Shown in pieces: positions 9,501 to 16,722 of a stretch of DNA of 52,683 bases. How positions within the stretch are numbered: the first letter of the stretch is position 1; each line of letters opens with the position of its first letter. Below the pieces are notes generated by a model. The model was not told the origin of the DNA. It saw nothing but the letters and a program-made list of their open reading frames with translations, and did no database searches. The DNA comes from JBDRLV01 sp043812755 (GTDB lineage: Bacteria; Patescibacteriota; Patescibacteriia; UBA9934; GWF2-40-263): the NCBI GenBank assembly GCA_043812755.1, contig JBDRLV010000032.1, positions 1 to 52,683 of the forward strand. The letters run 5' to 3'. Made by a program: the position numbers and the translations under genes.

Positions 9501-10627
9501 CACCCATATACATCCCCATTTTCTGGATCATTAAAACCACTGAATGTTTGTTGACCAAATGAAATTTCCTCGTAATACGCTTTTACAGAATCTTCCGCGG
9601 TAAACATCCCCATTCTGGCATCTTCTACAGAATAAGGTTCTGAATCACTATTATTTTGAAAATTAAACAAAATAACAGCTACTTTGCTATCTACAACACT
9701 TAAGTCTTTTGTTACTTCTGCTTTTGTACTTTTAGTTGATATTTTACTGTCTGGGGTTTTTTGAACTTGAAAATTAGATTCAACTGAATTGTCTACAAGC
9801 AAATTTGTTCCTAGTTTGTATACCTTCATCTTGGCTACTGTACCACTAATAATATCATCAGGCTTATGTGTAAAATTTAACGGATATCTTTGTTTGCTTG
9901 TAGATTTAAAATAGTATTTTGTTCTGGAATTTATAAATTCTCCAGTCTCATAATCCACTTCATCAATTTCAAAACGTTCAATTTCTCCTTGTATGGTATA
10001 TGGTTTTTCAAAAAACGGTGATAATTCCTTTGGTATTTTTTTAAGTGTAGCATCTTCAATTATCAAATCCTTTGCACTTATTGGATCATTTTCAATAACT
10101 GACAATAAAAGCATCCTTCTTTCCAAAGCTTGTTTCTTAATTTGTAATAAAAAGGCTTTTTTATAAGTTTTATATTTTGACGCTACCTTAGAATATCTCG
10201 TAATATTATTTAACAACTCCTTTGTTTGAGCATCATACTGTCTTTCTTGAGATGATGGTGCAACCTGAACTTGTTGGGCACAAGGTGTCCATTTTGTAAA
10301 TTTATAATACTTTTTAGTATTTTTATTATGTATACATCCAAATGTATAATTCTTGTTTTCATATCCAATGTCCTGACAACCGTTTGCTAAACGTTTGATA
10401 ACATAATTTACTTTTCCATCAACAGATTTGCTTTCTCTTGTTATAATTCCTGTTTTTGTAGCAATGCAAAATAAAATCTCTTCAGACTTATAACCTGTCT
10501 GCTTAGAATAATCATTATTCACAGCAGCAATAGTCACACCAACCGCCACAGCGAACACACAAGCAACCAAAGTTAAAACCTTTGTTGTTGTAGTTGTTTT
10601 TGTTAATACTTTTGTTTTGAGATCCAT
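6539..10627 (-). CDS. Giant exported metalloprotease with bacterial repeat domains (1362 aa)
   Basis: A likely secreted or cell-surface zinc protease. Residues about 16-37 form a hydrophobic signal or anchor segment. The zinc site HEFGHNFGLGH (about residues 452-462) is the extended HExxHxxGxxH metzincin signature, and the surrounding sequence resembles gametolysin/M11 or M6-like peptidases. Residues about 690-1020 hold four consecutive repeats of the divergent InlB B-repeat/bacterial-repeat type, each with a Gly/Trp-rich core, paired Cys and an end like KTVTAYF. The C-terminal about 280 residues look like beta-sandwich (CARDB-like) domains without a known sorting signal. Many cysteines suggest disulfides outside the cell. 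It lies downstream of mrdA with a 49-bp gap. No Shine-Dalgarno sequence is seen. Substrate unknown. Confidence 0.9.
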   Translation of the reverse strand: MDLKTKVLTKTTTTTKVLTLVACVFAVAVGVTIAAVNNDYSKQTGYKSEEILFCIATKTGIITRESKSVDGKVNYVIKRLANGCQDIGYENKNYTFGCIHNKNTKKYYKFTKWTPCAQQVQVAPSSQERQYDAQTKELLNNITRYSKVASKYKTYKKAFLLQIKKQALERRMLLLSVIENDPISAKDLIIEDATLKKIPKELSPFFEKPYTIQGEIERFEIDEVDYETGEFINSRTKYYFKSTSKQRYPLNFTHKPDDIISGTVAKMKVYKLGTNLLVDNSVESNFQVQKTPDSKISTKSTKAEVTKDLSVVDSKVAVILFNFQNNSDSEPYSVEDARMGMFTAEDSVKAYYEEISFGQQTFSGFNDPENGDVYGWYTVPMNNTSCDDSLNAMADMANELAAQDGFDESNYDFVVYGVSQNALCSASGASGGPGSKILFNLTYYFNIGTVAHEFGHNFGLGHASTYSCVDEQGARVVYSNACTLGEYGDIFSSMGNSQLRRHFNASQKKSVGWLTNENVIDVSQSGDYLITPIEELSDGYQLIRVPKEYNDEGIAVSYYTIDYRQPYGFDDFSSSDPVVNGVLIRIEDNVGDHLQTYLLDSTAQASYTFEDSAFLVGDKFIEPNGHFEVEVIDANSDYAEVRIELFDIEPTLSIKKNITSPGDDKGDVLVVSDPAGINCGRICTSSFPKGTEVTLTATPNEYTRFGGFTSLSGWTDSPEYSFIMNSDKIVTASYIRQTRYGKDVRFGIKGVIEGEAPVLLYYNFFGGSVNIDPPDIEKNISIDGYGVISGTYEQGAKVNLEFLRNNYGYMFTHWSEEDCGSNQTCEIVLPNTNKTVTAYFDRKVKMCATVWGDGKYGGRVVSDPQGIDCSDTSTTTNGCCGLFDANTDVILQAVDGEHSFFDYWDLIYWEGQGCDDSRECTMNTGDSAKSVKAYFTIENRKTGLSISKQGDGNGYISLVSGEIDCDKDCDGKYIVQDGIWLSLLASPDNNSVFSHWDGQGVSSCGSSDQCQIRAGNTSFINAYFEPRYICTDGDYGDDLTVQSTVTIEDKGTGEVTEYTDECHENYIWEYQCGEDNQIYVDASQMCPNSFMCSEGICVASNTSVEVKVSSDSPSVFVREGSNVPMFAFDVVNNSPDELLINKMVFKNTGDSATSSLLNRLSLNFENTSMPGSVLENGEDVRFTFGIPAHIASGETKQIIIYANSIEGYVGDEIELQLYSIDSSANKVSGMPLTSHRVDVVDSQTIGFPDAQLLTYFGNGMINNGVEVSANGYLSIIVKNYGDQQFKGRLYYKTEWLDADYNVIETEEKRGERVASPGQLDYMSFVIPNNDQIKIARISVDSREQMDEGLFGETNNVTIYHLP

Positions 10628-10676
10628 AAAAATTTTTTATTTCTACGAATTAAGTATAACACAAATGTATAAATAA

Positions 10677-12596
10677 TCACCTGTTGGTAAACCACCAGTA
10701 AAAAATTTCATTGGCAAGCGGAGTTGCAGTATAAGAACCCTCACCACCTTCTTCAACCAAAACCGCCATTGCAATTTCTGGATTTTGGTACGGCCCAAAA
10801 CCAGTAAACCATGCGTGTGTAGGTCTGTCGCCTGCAGTTTGCGCAGTTCCGGTTTTCCCAGCCACTTGTTCCGGCAACCACTGCAAAGATTGTGCGCTCC
10901 CCCTCGTAACAGTCTGTCTCATGCCTTCCCGCACGATTTGAATATTCTTGGGTCCAATGTTATCTTCTGGCTCCCATTTATCCTCTAAAAATTCACTATT
11001 TTTCCCTCCATCAACAGCTTGAATAACATGCGGTTTTATTTTATCGCCTCCATTTGCAATTATTGCTGTCCCAAGAGCCATTTGCAAAGGAGTTACAAGA
11101 AGATCTCCCTGACCAATTGCATAATGATAAGTGTCGCCAACATACCATCTTTCGTTTTTATATGTTTCCTTCCATTCTTTTGATGGTAAAAAACCTGTTC
11201 CCTCTCCAGGTAAATCAATCCCTGTTTTTTCACCAAAACCAAACTTCTTTGCATACTGTGTAATCCGCTCAACACCCAGCCCTTCAAAATTTTCAAATCC
11301 TCCACCTATCATATAAAAAAAAGTATTTACTGACTCAGCAATCGCTTTCCTCACATCAGTATATCCATGTCCTCCTGCTTTCCAATCTGGAAAAAACCAC
11401 ACACCAATAGAAAGACCTCCATAAGACAAAAATGTTGAGGATGCATTTATAATTCCTTCATTAAGCGCAGCATATGCAACAAATGGTTTAAATGTTGATC
11501 CTGATGGAAATTCGCCTGCTATTGCTCTTGGAAACAATGGTTTGTTTTGATCATCTAAAAGAGCTTTGTATTCGCCTGCTTCAACACCTCCTGAAAATTG
11601 GTTGCTGTCAAATGAAGGCAAACTAACCATTGCCAATACTGCACCTGTATTTGGATCCAAAACTACAACCGATGCTCGTTGCGAGTTCGCTTTTTTCATA
11701 ATTGTTGTAAGTCTTGTTTCAATAAAAGTCTGCATCTCAAGATCAATTGTCAAATATACATCTGCTCCTGCCAAGGGATCTTTTTTTGAAACAATATTTA
11801 ATTCTCTTCCCCATGCATCAACTTCACGAACAATCTTTCCGATTGTTCCTCGCAAAGATTTCTCAGCCCATTTCTCAATACCACCTTTTCCAATATCATC
11901 AATTCTTCTATATCCATCTCCTACCAAGTTAACTTCGTCAGAAGAAATTTTTCCAGTGTACCCTAGAACATGAGACAAAGATTTTGATCTTGTTGTATAC
12001 GCTCTTTTTGATGAAATGCTCAAAGAAAATCCAGGCAGTTTCGCAGTTTCAATTGCCAATTTCATTGCTGGCTCATAATTAATTCCTTTTTTAATTGGTA
12101 TGTTGTCAAAAGGAAGATCAGCAAATTCTGTTATTAAAAGATCTAAATCTGTTCTTTGAAAACCAGCTAAATCAGAAATCAAATTTAAAACCCTTGATCT
12201 TTCGTTTTCGTCTTTTGGAATTTGTGAAATCATCATGTTTAATACAAACGATGGATCATTTTCTGCAAGCGTGTTGCCAAACTTATCATAAATTTTTCCT
12301 CTACTTGGTATTAACATTTCTGTTTGAATTCTATTTTCTTCTGCTACCTGATGATAATATTCACCCCGAATAATTTGCAAATAAAAACCTCTTGATACCA
12401 AAATAAAAAAAGTAATCACCACAATTGCAATAGCAAACCTTAAACGTTTTTTTGGCATCACCTGCCCCAAATTTTGATTTGATGTACCAGATTGATCAAA
12501 TGAAGATTCAATAACTGCGTCGTCAATAAAAGTATGGTCTCGTTTAATTTCACCAAACTCATTATTCTGCTTTATTGGAAACAATATATTAGACAT
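10677..12596 (-). CDS. mrdA: Penicillin-binding protein 2 (elongation transpeptidase)
   Basis: Cross-links peptidoglycan during side-wall elongation, with RodA and MreB as partners. One N-terminal membrane helix (around residues 52-75) anchors it, followed by the PBP dimerisation domain and the transpeptidase domain. The three active-site motifs are all present: SGSTFK (Ser near 363), SVN (near 421) and KTG (near 580). ATG 12596 is chosen over a TTG two codons upstream because a GAG lies at a suitable distance before it. The TTG at 12602 would overlap the mreD stop. It is the last gene of mreB-mreC-mreD-mrdA. Confidence 0.95.
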   Translation of the reverse strand: MSNILFPIKQNNEFGEIKRDHTFIDDAVIESSFDQSGTSNQNLGQVMPKKRLRFAIAIVVITFFILVSRGFYLQIIRGEYYHQVAEENRIQTEMLIPSRGKIYDKFGNTLAENDPSFVLNMMISQIPKDENERSRVLNLISDLAGFQRTDLDLLITEFADLPFDNIPIKKGINYEPAMKLAIETAKLPGFSLSISSKRAYTTRSKSLSHVLGYTGKISSDEVNLVGDGYRRIDDIGKGGIEKWAEKSLRGTIGKIVREVDAWGRELNIVSKKDPLAGADVYLTIDLEMQTFIETRLTTIMKKANSQRASVVVLDPNTGAVLAMVSLPSFDSNQFSGGVEAGEYKALLDDQNKPLFPRAIAGEFPSGSTFKPFVAYAALNEGIINASSTFLSYGGLSIGVWFFPDWKAGGHGYTDVRKAIAESVNTFFYMIGGGFENFEGLGVERITQYAKKFGFGEKTGIDLPGEGTGFLPSKEWKETYKNERWYVGDTYHYAIGQGDLLVTPLQMALGTAIIANGGDKIKPHVIQAVDGGKNSEFLEDKWEPEDNIGPKNIQIVREGMRQTVTRGSAQSLQWLPEQVAGKTGTAQTAGDRPTHAWFTGFGPYQNPEIAMAVLVEEGGEGSYTATPLANEIFYWWFTNR

Positions 12597-12598
12597 GT

Positions 12599-13114
12599 TC
12601 AATTTCTCGTGTGTGGGAAAAAAGTTCTTTTATTTATTCTTGGTACAGTAATAAAAATGATACTTATTAATATAATTGAAACGATTAATGTCATAATATC
12701 TCCGAATAGTATTTTCGCCCAAAATATGTTCTGAGACCCGCCCAACCAAGAAATAAAATACAATACAAAACCAGTGAATGAAAATAATATATATGAAAGT
12801 GCGGTGCAACTTACAACAGAATAAAATGAATTTCCAACAAATACATATCGAGACAAAAACCTAACTCCAACCAACAAAACAATATATCTTATCCATTCGT
12901 GTGGCGAAGCACCTATGTTAAATATTTCAATAATTGTTCCGTACGCAACAAGCCACCAAAAAAAAGTTTGATTTTGCCTGTGTTGAATTTCGTAAATTGA
13001 AATTATAAATACAAATGGAATAAATGCAAAAACCCCCGGCAATAGATGTAAAAAACTAATCTCAAAAGCGCACGCAATAATAAACAAAAAAATGTGTTTG
13101 AAAAATCTCAACAT
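12599..13114 (-). CDS. mreD: Rod-shape determining membrane protein MreD
   Basis: 171 residues with five or six hydrophobic helices, matching the MreD family in length and in position between mreC and mrdA. MreD is a membrane component of the elongasome with no known enzyme activity. The sequence is poorly conserved, so the call rests on size, topology and order. It starts 1 bp after mreC ends. Confidence 0.85.
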   Translation of the reverse strand: MLRFFKHIFLFIIACAFEISFLHLLPGVFAFIPFVFIISIYEIQHRQNQTFFWWLVAYGTIIEIFNIGASPHEWIRYIVLLVGVRFLSRYVFVGNSFYSVVSCTALSYILFSFTGFVLYFISWLGGSQNIFWAKILFGDIMTLIVSIILISIIFITVPRINKRTFFPHTRN

Positions 13115-13115
13115 A

Positions 13116-13907
13116 TTATTTTATCAATACTGAAACAACATTGTGCCTTCGTACATCTATAATTGATTCAACAATTGCTTCTTGAAAAGGCTCTGACTCA
13201 TCTGATTGAATTGTATTCACAATACCAACCAATAACCCAGGAGGAACATCATTTTCAAGACCTGAAGTTATAACCAAATCGTTTACTAAAACGATTTCAT
13301 CGTGCGGAATAAATTTAATTCTCAAAAGCGTTCCGCTCTCACCTTCTGCCAAACCAAGCGTTCTTGTTCGATTTAGCAATGTTACAGCTGTCATAGAGCC
13401 TGGGTCAGAAAGCATGCTCACAGTTGCAGTTGTCTTTGTGGTTGAAATTACTTTTCCAACCAACACCCCCTCACCAATCACAACAGGAGCATTTATATGC
13501 ACGCCATCATTTTCTCCAATCCCAATAATAAAACGCCTGACTTGCAAGGAATTGCTACTTCCTAAAATTCTTGTACTTAAATATGAAAACTTCTGTGACT
13601 CGAGAAATCCAACCTGTTGTCTTAGTTGCTTATTTTCTTCAAGCAATTGCTCATACTGAGTTTTATCAATAACCAGCCCAAGTATGCGATTTTCAAGATC
13701 ATTAATTCTTATTTGAAGTGAGTCTGGATTTCTAAAAACATAAGCAGTTTGTTCACTAGCCCAACTTCCTGTGATTGCAAGTGGTTTTTGAAATTGTTTT
13801 ACAACCCAAATGATTGACCCCTGAAAAACAAAAATAATAGTGATAAACAGCAAAATTATCACTACTCTTTTTAACGTCTTTTGTTTTAGACGCTCTTTTA
13901 ATTGCAT
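13116..13907 (-). CDS. mreC: Rod-shape determining protein MreC
   Basis: Links cytoplasmic MreB to the peptidoglycan synthases. A basic N-terminal tail is followed by one membrane helix (about residues 14-34), a coiled coil (about 65-105, with QLLEENKQLRQQVGFLE) and the extracytoplasmic beta-barrel domain with GVLVGKVI and an SGLENDVPPGLLVG segment. The 263-aa length is normal. It begins 5 bp after mreB in the same operon. Confidence 0.93.
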   Translation of the reverse strand: MQLKERLKQKTLKRVVIILLFITIIFVFQGSIIWVVKQFQKPLAITGSWASEQTAYVFRNPDSLQIRINDLENRILGLVIDKTQYEQLLEENKQLRQQVGFLESQKFSYLSTRILGSSNSLQVRRFIIGIGENDGVHINAPVVIGEGVLVGKVISTTKTTATVSMLSDPGSMTAVTLLNRTRTLGLAEGESGTLLRIKFIPHDEIVLVNDLVITSGLENDVPPGLLVGIVNTIQSDESEPFQEAIVESIIDVRRHNVVSVLIK

Positions 13908-13912
13908 GACAT

Positions 13913-14965
13913 TTAAATTATTGAATCCTGACTTGCAGAAGGTAACGCAATATCTTTAAGTAAATCAATATCCTCTAAAAGCAGACCGCTTCCTCGAACA
14001 GCAGCGCACATTGGATCATCAGCAACTCGCACTGGAATTTCAGCTTCATGAGAAATTAATGTATCAAACCCACGCAACAACGAGCCACCACCTGTCATAA
14101 CAATACCCCTTTCATATATATCTGCAACAAGCTCAGGCGGAGTTGACTCAAGCGTAGCTTTTACATTATCCACAATGATAGCAATTGATTTTCTCATTGA
14201 TTCTCTAATCTGTTTATCTGTTACCATGATTTCTTTTGGAAGTCCTGAAATCAAATCTCTACCACGCATATGAATTTCAAGTGGTTCAGTTTGTTCAATT
14301 GCAGAACCTATTTTAATTTTCACATTTTCAGCAACACGACTCCCTAACAGAAGATTAAACATTTCTCTTGCATACTGAATAATGTTTCTTGTCATTTCGT
14401 CGCCTGCTATTGGAAGTGATTTCCATGTAACAACACCGCCCAATGACATAACGGCAATCTCTGTTGTACCGCCACCAATATCAACAATCATCATTCCAAC
14501 TGAATCCATTATATTCATGCGCGAACCTATTGCTGAAAGCATTGGCGTCTCAATTAAAAATACTTCTCGTGCTCCTGCAGATAAAACTGCATCCTCAACA
14601 GCCTTGCGCTCTACCTCTGTTATTTCAAGTGGCACACCAACAACTACGCGCGGTCTAGGAATTATTGTAAAAGCTTCTGAATGAATCTTGTCAATGAAAT
14701 ACTTTATCATTTTCTCTGTTACTTCAAAGTCTGAAATAACTCCCTTGATTAGAGGTCTTATTGTTGTAATGTGTGGCGGGGTCTTTCCAACCATTGCTTT
14801 TGCATCTGTACCAACAGCCACAATCTGATCAGTTCGTATATTTATTGATACAACAGAAGGCTCATTGATAACAATCCCTTTTTCAGATGAAAAAAACCTG
14901 ATATTAGATGTGCCTAAATCAATGCCTAAATCTTTAGAAAACCGCCCAAGTAATTTGTTTAACAT
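13913..14965 (-). CDS. mreB: Actin-like cell shape protein MreB
   Basis: Filament-forming ATPase that directs lateral wall synthesis. The actin-fold nucleotide motifs are visible: DLGTSNIRF near the N-terminus (phosphate 1), VDIGGGTTEIAVMS (phosphate 2) and VMTGGGSLLRGF (adenosine). The 350-residue length fits. It is the first gene of mreBCD-mrdA and is probably transcribed from the promoter at 14975-15003, which would leave almost no 5' leader. There is no Shine-Dalgarno sequence before the ATG. Confidence 0.97.
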   Translation of the reverse strand: MLNKLLGRFSKDLGIDLGTSNIRFFSSEKGIVINEPSVVSINIRTDQIVAVGTDAKAMVGKTPPHITTIRPLIKGVISDFEVTEKMIKYFIDKIHSEAFTIIPRPRVVVGVPLEITEVERKAVEDAVLSAGAREVFLIETPMLSAIGSRMNIMDSVGMMIVDIGGGTTEIAVMSLGGVVTWKSLPIAGDEMTRNIIQYAREMFNLLLGSRVAENVKIKIGSAIEQTEPLEIHMRGRDLISGLPKEIMVTDKQIRESMRKSIAIIVDNVKATLESTPPELVADIYERGIVMTGGGSLLRGFDTLISHEAEIPVRVADDPMCAAVRGSGLLLEDIDLLKDIALPSASQDSII

Positions 14966-14974
14966 AGTAAAACA

Positions 14975-15003
14975 ATATTACATGAGCGGTATCGGAAAAT
15001 CAA
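14975..15003 (-). promoter_or_regulatory. Predicted mreB promoter (near-leaderless)
   Basis: Minus strand: -35 TTGATT (15003-14998), 17-bp spacer, -10 TAATAT (14980-14975). The -10 ends 9 nt before the mreB ATG, so the mRNA would have a 2-3 nt leader. Prediction only. Confidence 0.45.
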
Positions 15004-15023
15004 GGTGTGTTTGTACACTTATT

Positions 15024-15422
15024 TTATTCAAGAATTCGTTTATTTCTTTGATATTGAGTGTTTAAAAAGAATAATTCCAAAAATGAAATAAACAGTATAA
15101 ACAATATGGCAGTCCACATATTAAACAACCCCCGTGAAGACAAAAACACACATCCTACAATCAAAAAAGTCAATAACAAAGCCTGCCGAAATGCTCTTCT
15201 TACAATAGTCGAAATCATGTCATCTGGTCTAAATTTGAAGCGTACCAAAACACCAATTACGCATGCTGAACCAAAAATTGATGCAATTAAAGAAATAAAA
15301 AAGAAAATGAACGCCAGCCAACCTGCTCGCGTTGGATCAACAAAAAAAACTACTGTTGCAAACGCAATCCATGCTGCAATAGTAGTGCAAAGCATTATGT
15401 AGATAAAATTCTTGAAACTCAT
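15024..15422 (-). CDS. Small membrane protein of unknown function (132 aa)
   Basis: Four predicted membrane helices separated by a short basic loop around residues 60-75 (RFKFRPDDMISTIVRRAFRQ). No family is recognised. Its ATG overlaps the stop of the DUF721 gene (15419-15422), so the two are translationally coupled. The location between the replication-linked DUF721 gene and the mre cluster is the only functional hint. Confidence 0.8.
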   Translation of the reverse strand: MSFKNFIYIMLCTTIAAWIAFATVVFFVDPTRAGWLAFIFFFISLIASIFGSACVIGVLVRFKFRPDDMISTIVRRAFRQALLLTFLIVGCVFLSSRGLFNMWTAILFILFISFLELFFLNTQYQRNKRILE

Positions 15423-15736
15423 AGTTCTGATGTTGAAAATTTACCAACAACACGAGTGTTAATTTTTTCAAGTTCGCAGTCTGGAATTCTTGTCTTTATC
15501 ATCTCTATAATATCACGACTTTGACTGTTTATAAAGTGTGATGCTGCACTGTTTCTACATTCAATGAGTATTTTTTTATTTTTATATGATAAAGCTCTTG
15601 CGTCAAGATCTCTGCCATCAGGCATAATTTTTTTCAATGTCTGATTTGCTGTCTCAACAATTTGCGTAGCAGTAACTTGTCTTCCAATATTTGCTCTGCT
15701 TACAGCGCCTTTTAATAAATCTTTTAGTGTGTGCAT
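15419..15736 (-). CDS. DUF721 / DciA-like protein
   Basis: 105 residues matching the compact DUF721 fold: an N-terminal helical part (LKDLLKGAVSRANIG), then a KH-like core with ARALSYKNKKILIEC and a later SAASHFINSQSRDIIEMI. DciA proteins of this family help load the replicative helicase DnaB in many bacteria; applying that role here is inference. The gene originally followed the helicase-nuclease gene by 6 bp. The first 37 bases of its coding region now exist twice because of the mobile element at 15743-16674. The copy used here is complete. Confidence 0.8.
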   Translation of the reverse strand: MHTLKDLLKGAVSRANIGRQVTATQIVETANQTLKKIMPDGRDLDARALSYKNKKILIECRNSAASHFINSQSRDIIEMIKTRIPDCELEKINTRVVGKFSTSEL

Positions 15737-15738
15737 AT
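15700..15738. repeat. 39-bp direct repeat, left copy (target duplication)
   Basis: Identical to 16680-16718. It covers the ATG and first codons of the DUF721 gene. With the right copy it brackets the RAYT element and looks like a long target duplication. Confidence 0.9.
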
Positions 15739-15742
15739 ATTA

Positions 15743-16674
15743 TGGGGTCAGGTCTGGATACTGGATAATCATAATCTATACATTATATTTATTATTAACA
15801 ATCTTTCCAATGGTTGAATTACTCAATCCTAAGTGATTCGCTATTTCTGTATTCAAATAACCACACCTTTTCTTGGCAATACGAATTGTATTGCTTCGTT
15901 CTTTAATTGTTTCAACATCTTCAAACAATTCATTAAGTGTGGGTCTTCCCACAATCCTCTGTTCTCTTGGATGTTCTTTTAGTTCTTCTGATCCGTGCGT
16001 ACACGTTTCCCATATCCAATGAACAAATTGAGGACTCCCAAGCAAAATACTATTTGTTGTTTCCTTGTGCGGGTCATTTGCACCTTTCCCATCTTTAATA
16101 AATTTTCGATAAAGCTCCCGAGCCTCTTTCTTGCCTTTTCCAAAAAAACCAAGCATCCAATCAGTGTGTAGCCATTTTGGAGTTCTCTTTACTTCAGCTG
16201 TTGATTTATAACTACTCCATCTCCACTGACCAGGACAATTCACCAACTTTGCACGAACAGGATTAAGAACAATATACCGTGCCACTTCAAGCAAATATAA
16301 TTCTTTTTCAATAACAAACGCTTTATATCTGCCCTGAAACAAGTGGCCAGCTGTTTTGTGTTTTGCATTGAACCACTGTGTATAATTACCATTGATATCT
16401 CTCATTGCATTTGAAAGATTTGCATCTGGGGTTTCTAACAATAAATGATAGTGATTGTTCATTAAGCAATACGCATGAACAATGAGATTGTGTGTCTCAA
16501 CTGCATTTTCTATCCAATCCAAAAATTTTTTACGATCTAAATCATCATAATAAATATCTTGACACGCGTTGCCACGAGAAATTACATGATACAACGCACC
16601 TGGATATTGAACTCTTAATGGTCTCGCCATACACAATAATTATATCACATATCCAGTATCCAGACCTGACCCCA
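15743..16674. mobile_element. RAYT-type (IS200-like) transposable element 1 with perfect 24-bp terminal inverted repeats
   Basis: The 932-bp element begins TGGGGTCAGGTC and ends with its exact complement. The terminal inverted repeats 15743-15766 and 16651-16674 match over all 24 positions. It contains one transposase gene (15776-16630). It is flanked by a 39-bp direct repeat (15700-15738 and 16680-16718), separated from the ends by 4 and 5 bp. Classic IS200/IS605 and RAYT elements are not known for terminal inverted repeats with long target duplications, so the structure is unusual. Confidence 0.88.
15776..16630 (-). CDS. REP-associated tyrosine transposase (RAYT, Y1/HUH family)
   Basis: A single-strand DNA endonuclease/transposase of the IS200-like superfamily. 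The HUH motif is H60-Y61-H62 (in MNNHYHLLLETP) and the likely catalytic tyrosine is Y119 (ARYIVLNPV). The C-terminal part has an added helix-turn-helix (around EIANHLGLSNSTIGKI). At 284 aa it is the same length as the copy at 31303-32157. Over the first 130 positions I count about 105 identical residues by hand. ATG 16630 (MARPLRV) is used rather than a TTG two codons upstream because the second copy also starts MARP. It is carried between perfect terminal inverted repeats. Confidence 0.93.
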   Translation of the reverse strand: MARPLRVQYPGALYHVISRGNACQDIYYDDLDRKKFLDWIENAVETHNLIVHAYCLMNNHYHLLLETPDANLSNAMRDINGNYTQWFNAKHKTAGHLFQGRYKAFVIEKELYLLEVARYIVLNPVRAKLVNCPGQWRWSSYKSTAEVKRTPKWLHTDWMLGFFGKGKKEARELYRKFIKDGKGANDPHKETTNSILLGSPQFVHWIWETCTHGSEELKEHPREQRIVGRPTLNELFEDVETIKERSNTIRIAKKRCGYLNTEIANHLGLSNSTIGKIVNNKYNV

Positions 16675-16679
16675 TTTCT

Positions 16680-16718
16680 TTACAGCGCCTTTTAATAAAT
16701 CTTTTAGTGTGTGCATAT
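16680..16718. repeat. 39-bp direct repeat, right copy (orphan start of the DUF721 gene)
   Basis: Exact copy of 15700-15738. It includes an orphan ATG (16716-16714) and the first codons MHTLKDLLKGAV, after which the reading frame runs into the element end and stops. The orphan start lies 6 bp after the helicase-nuclease stop at 16723, showing the original spacing. Confidence 0.9.
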
Positions 16719-16722
16719 TATT

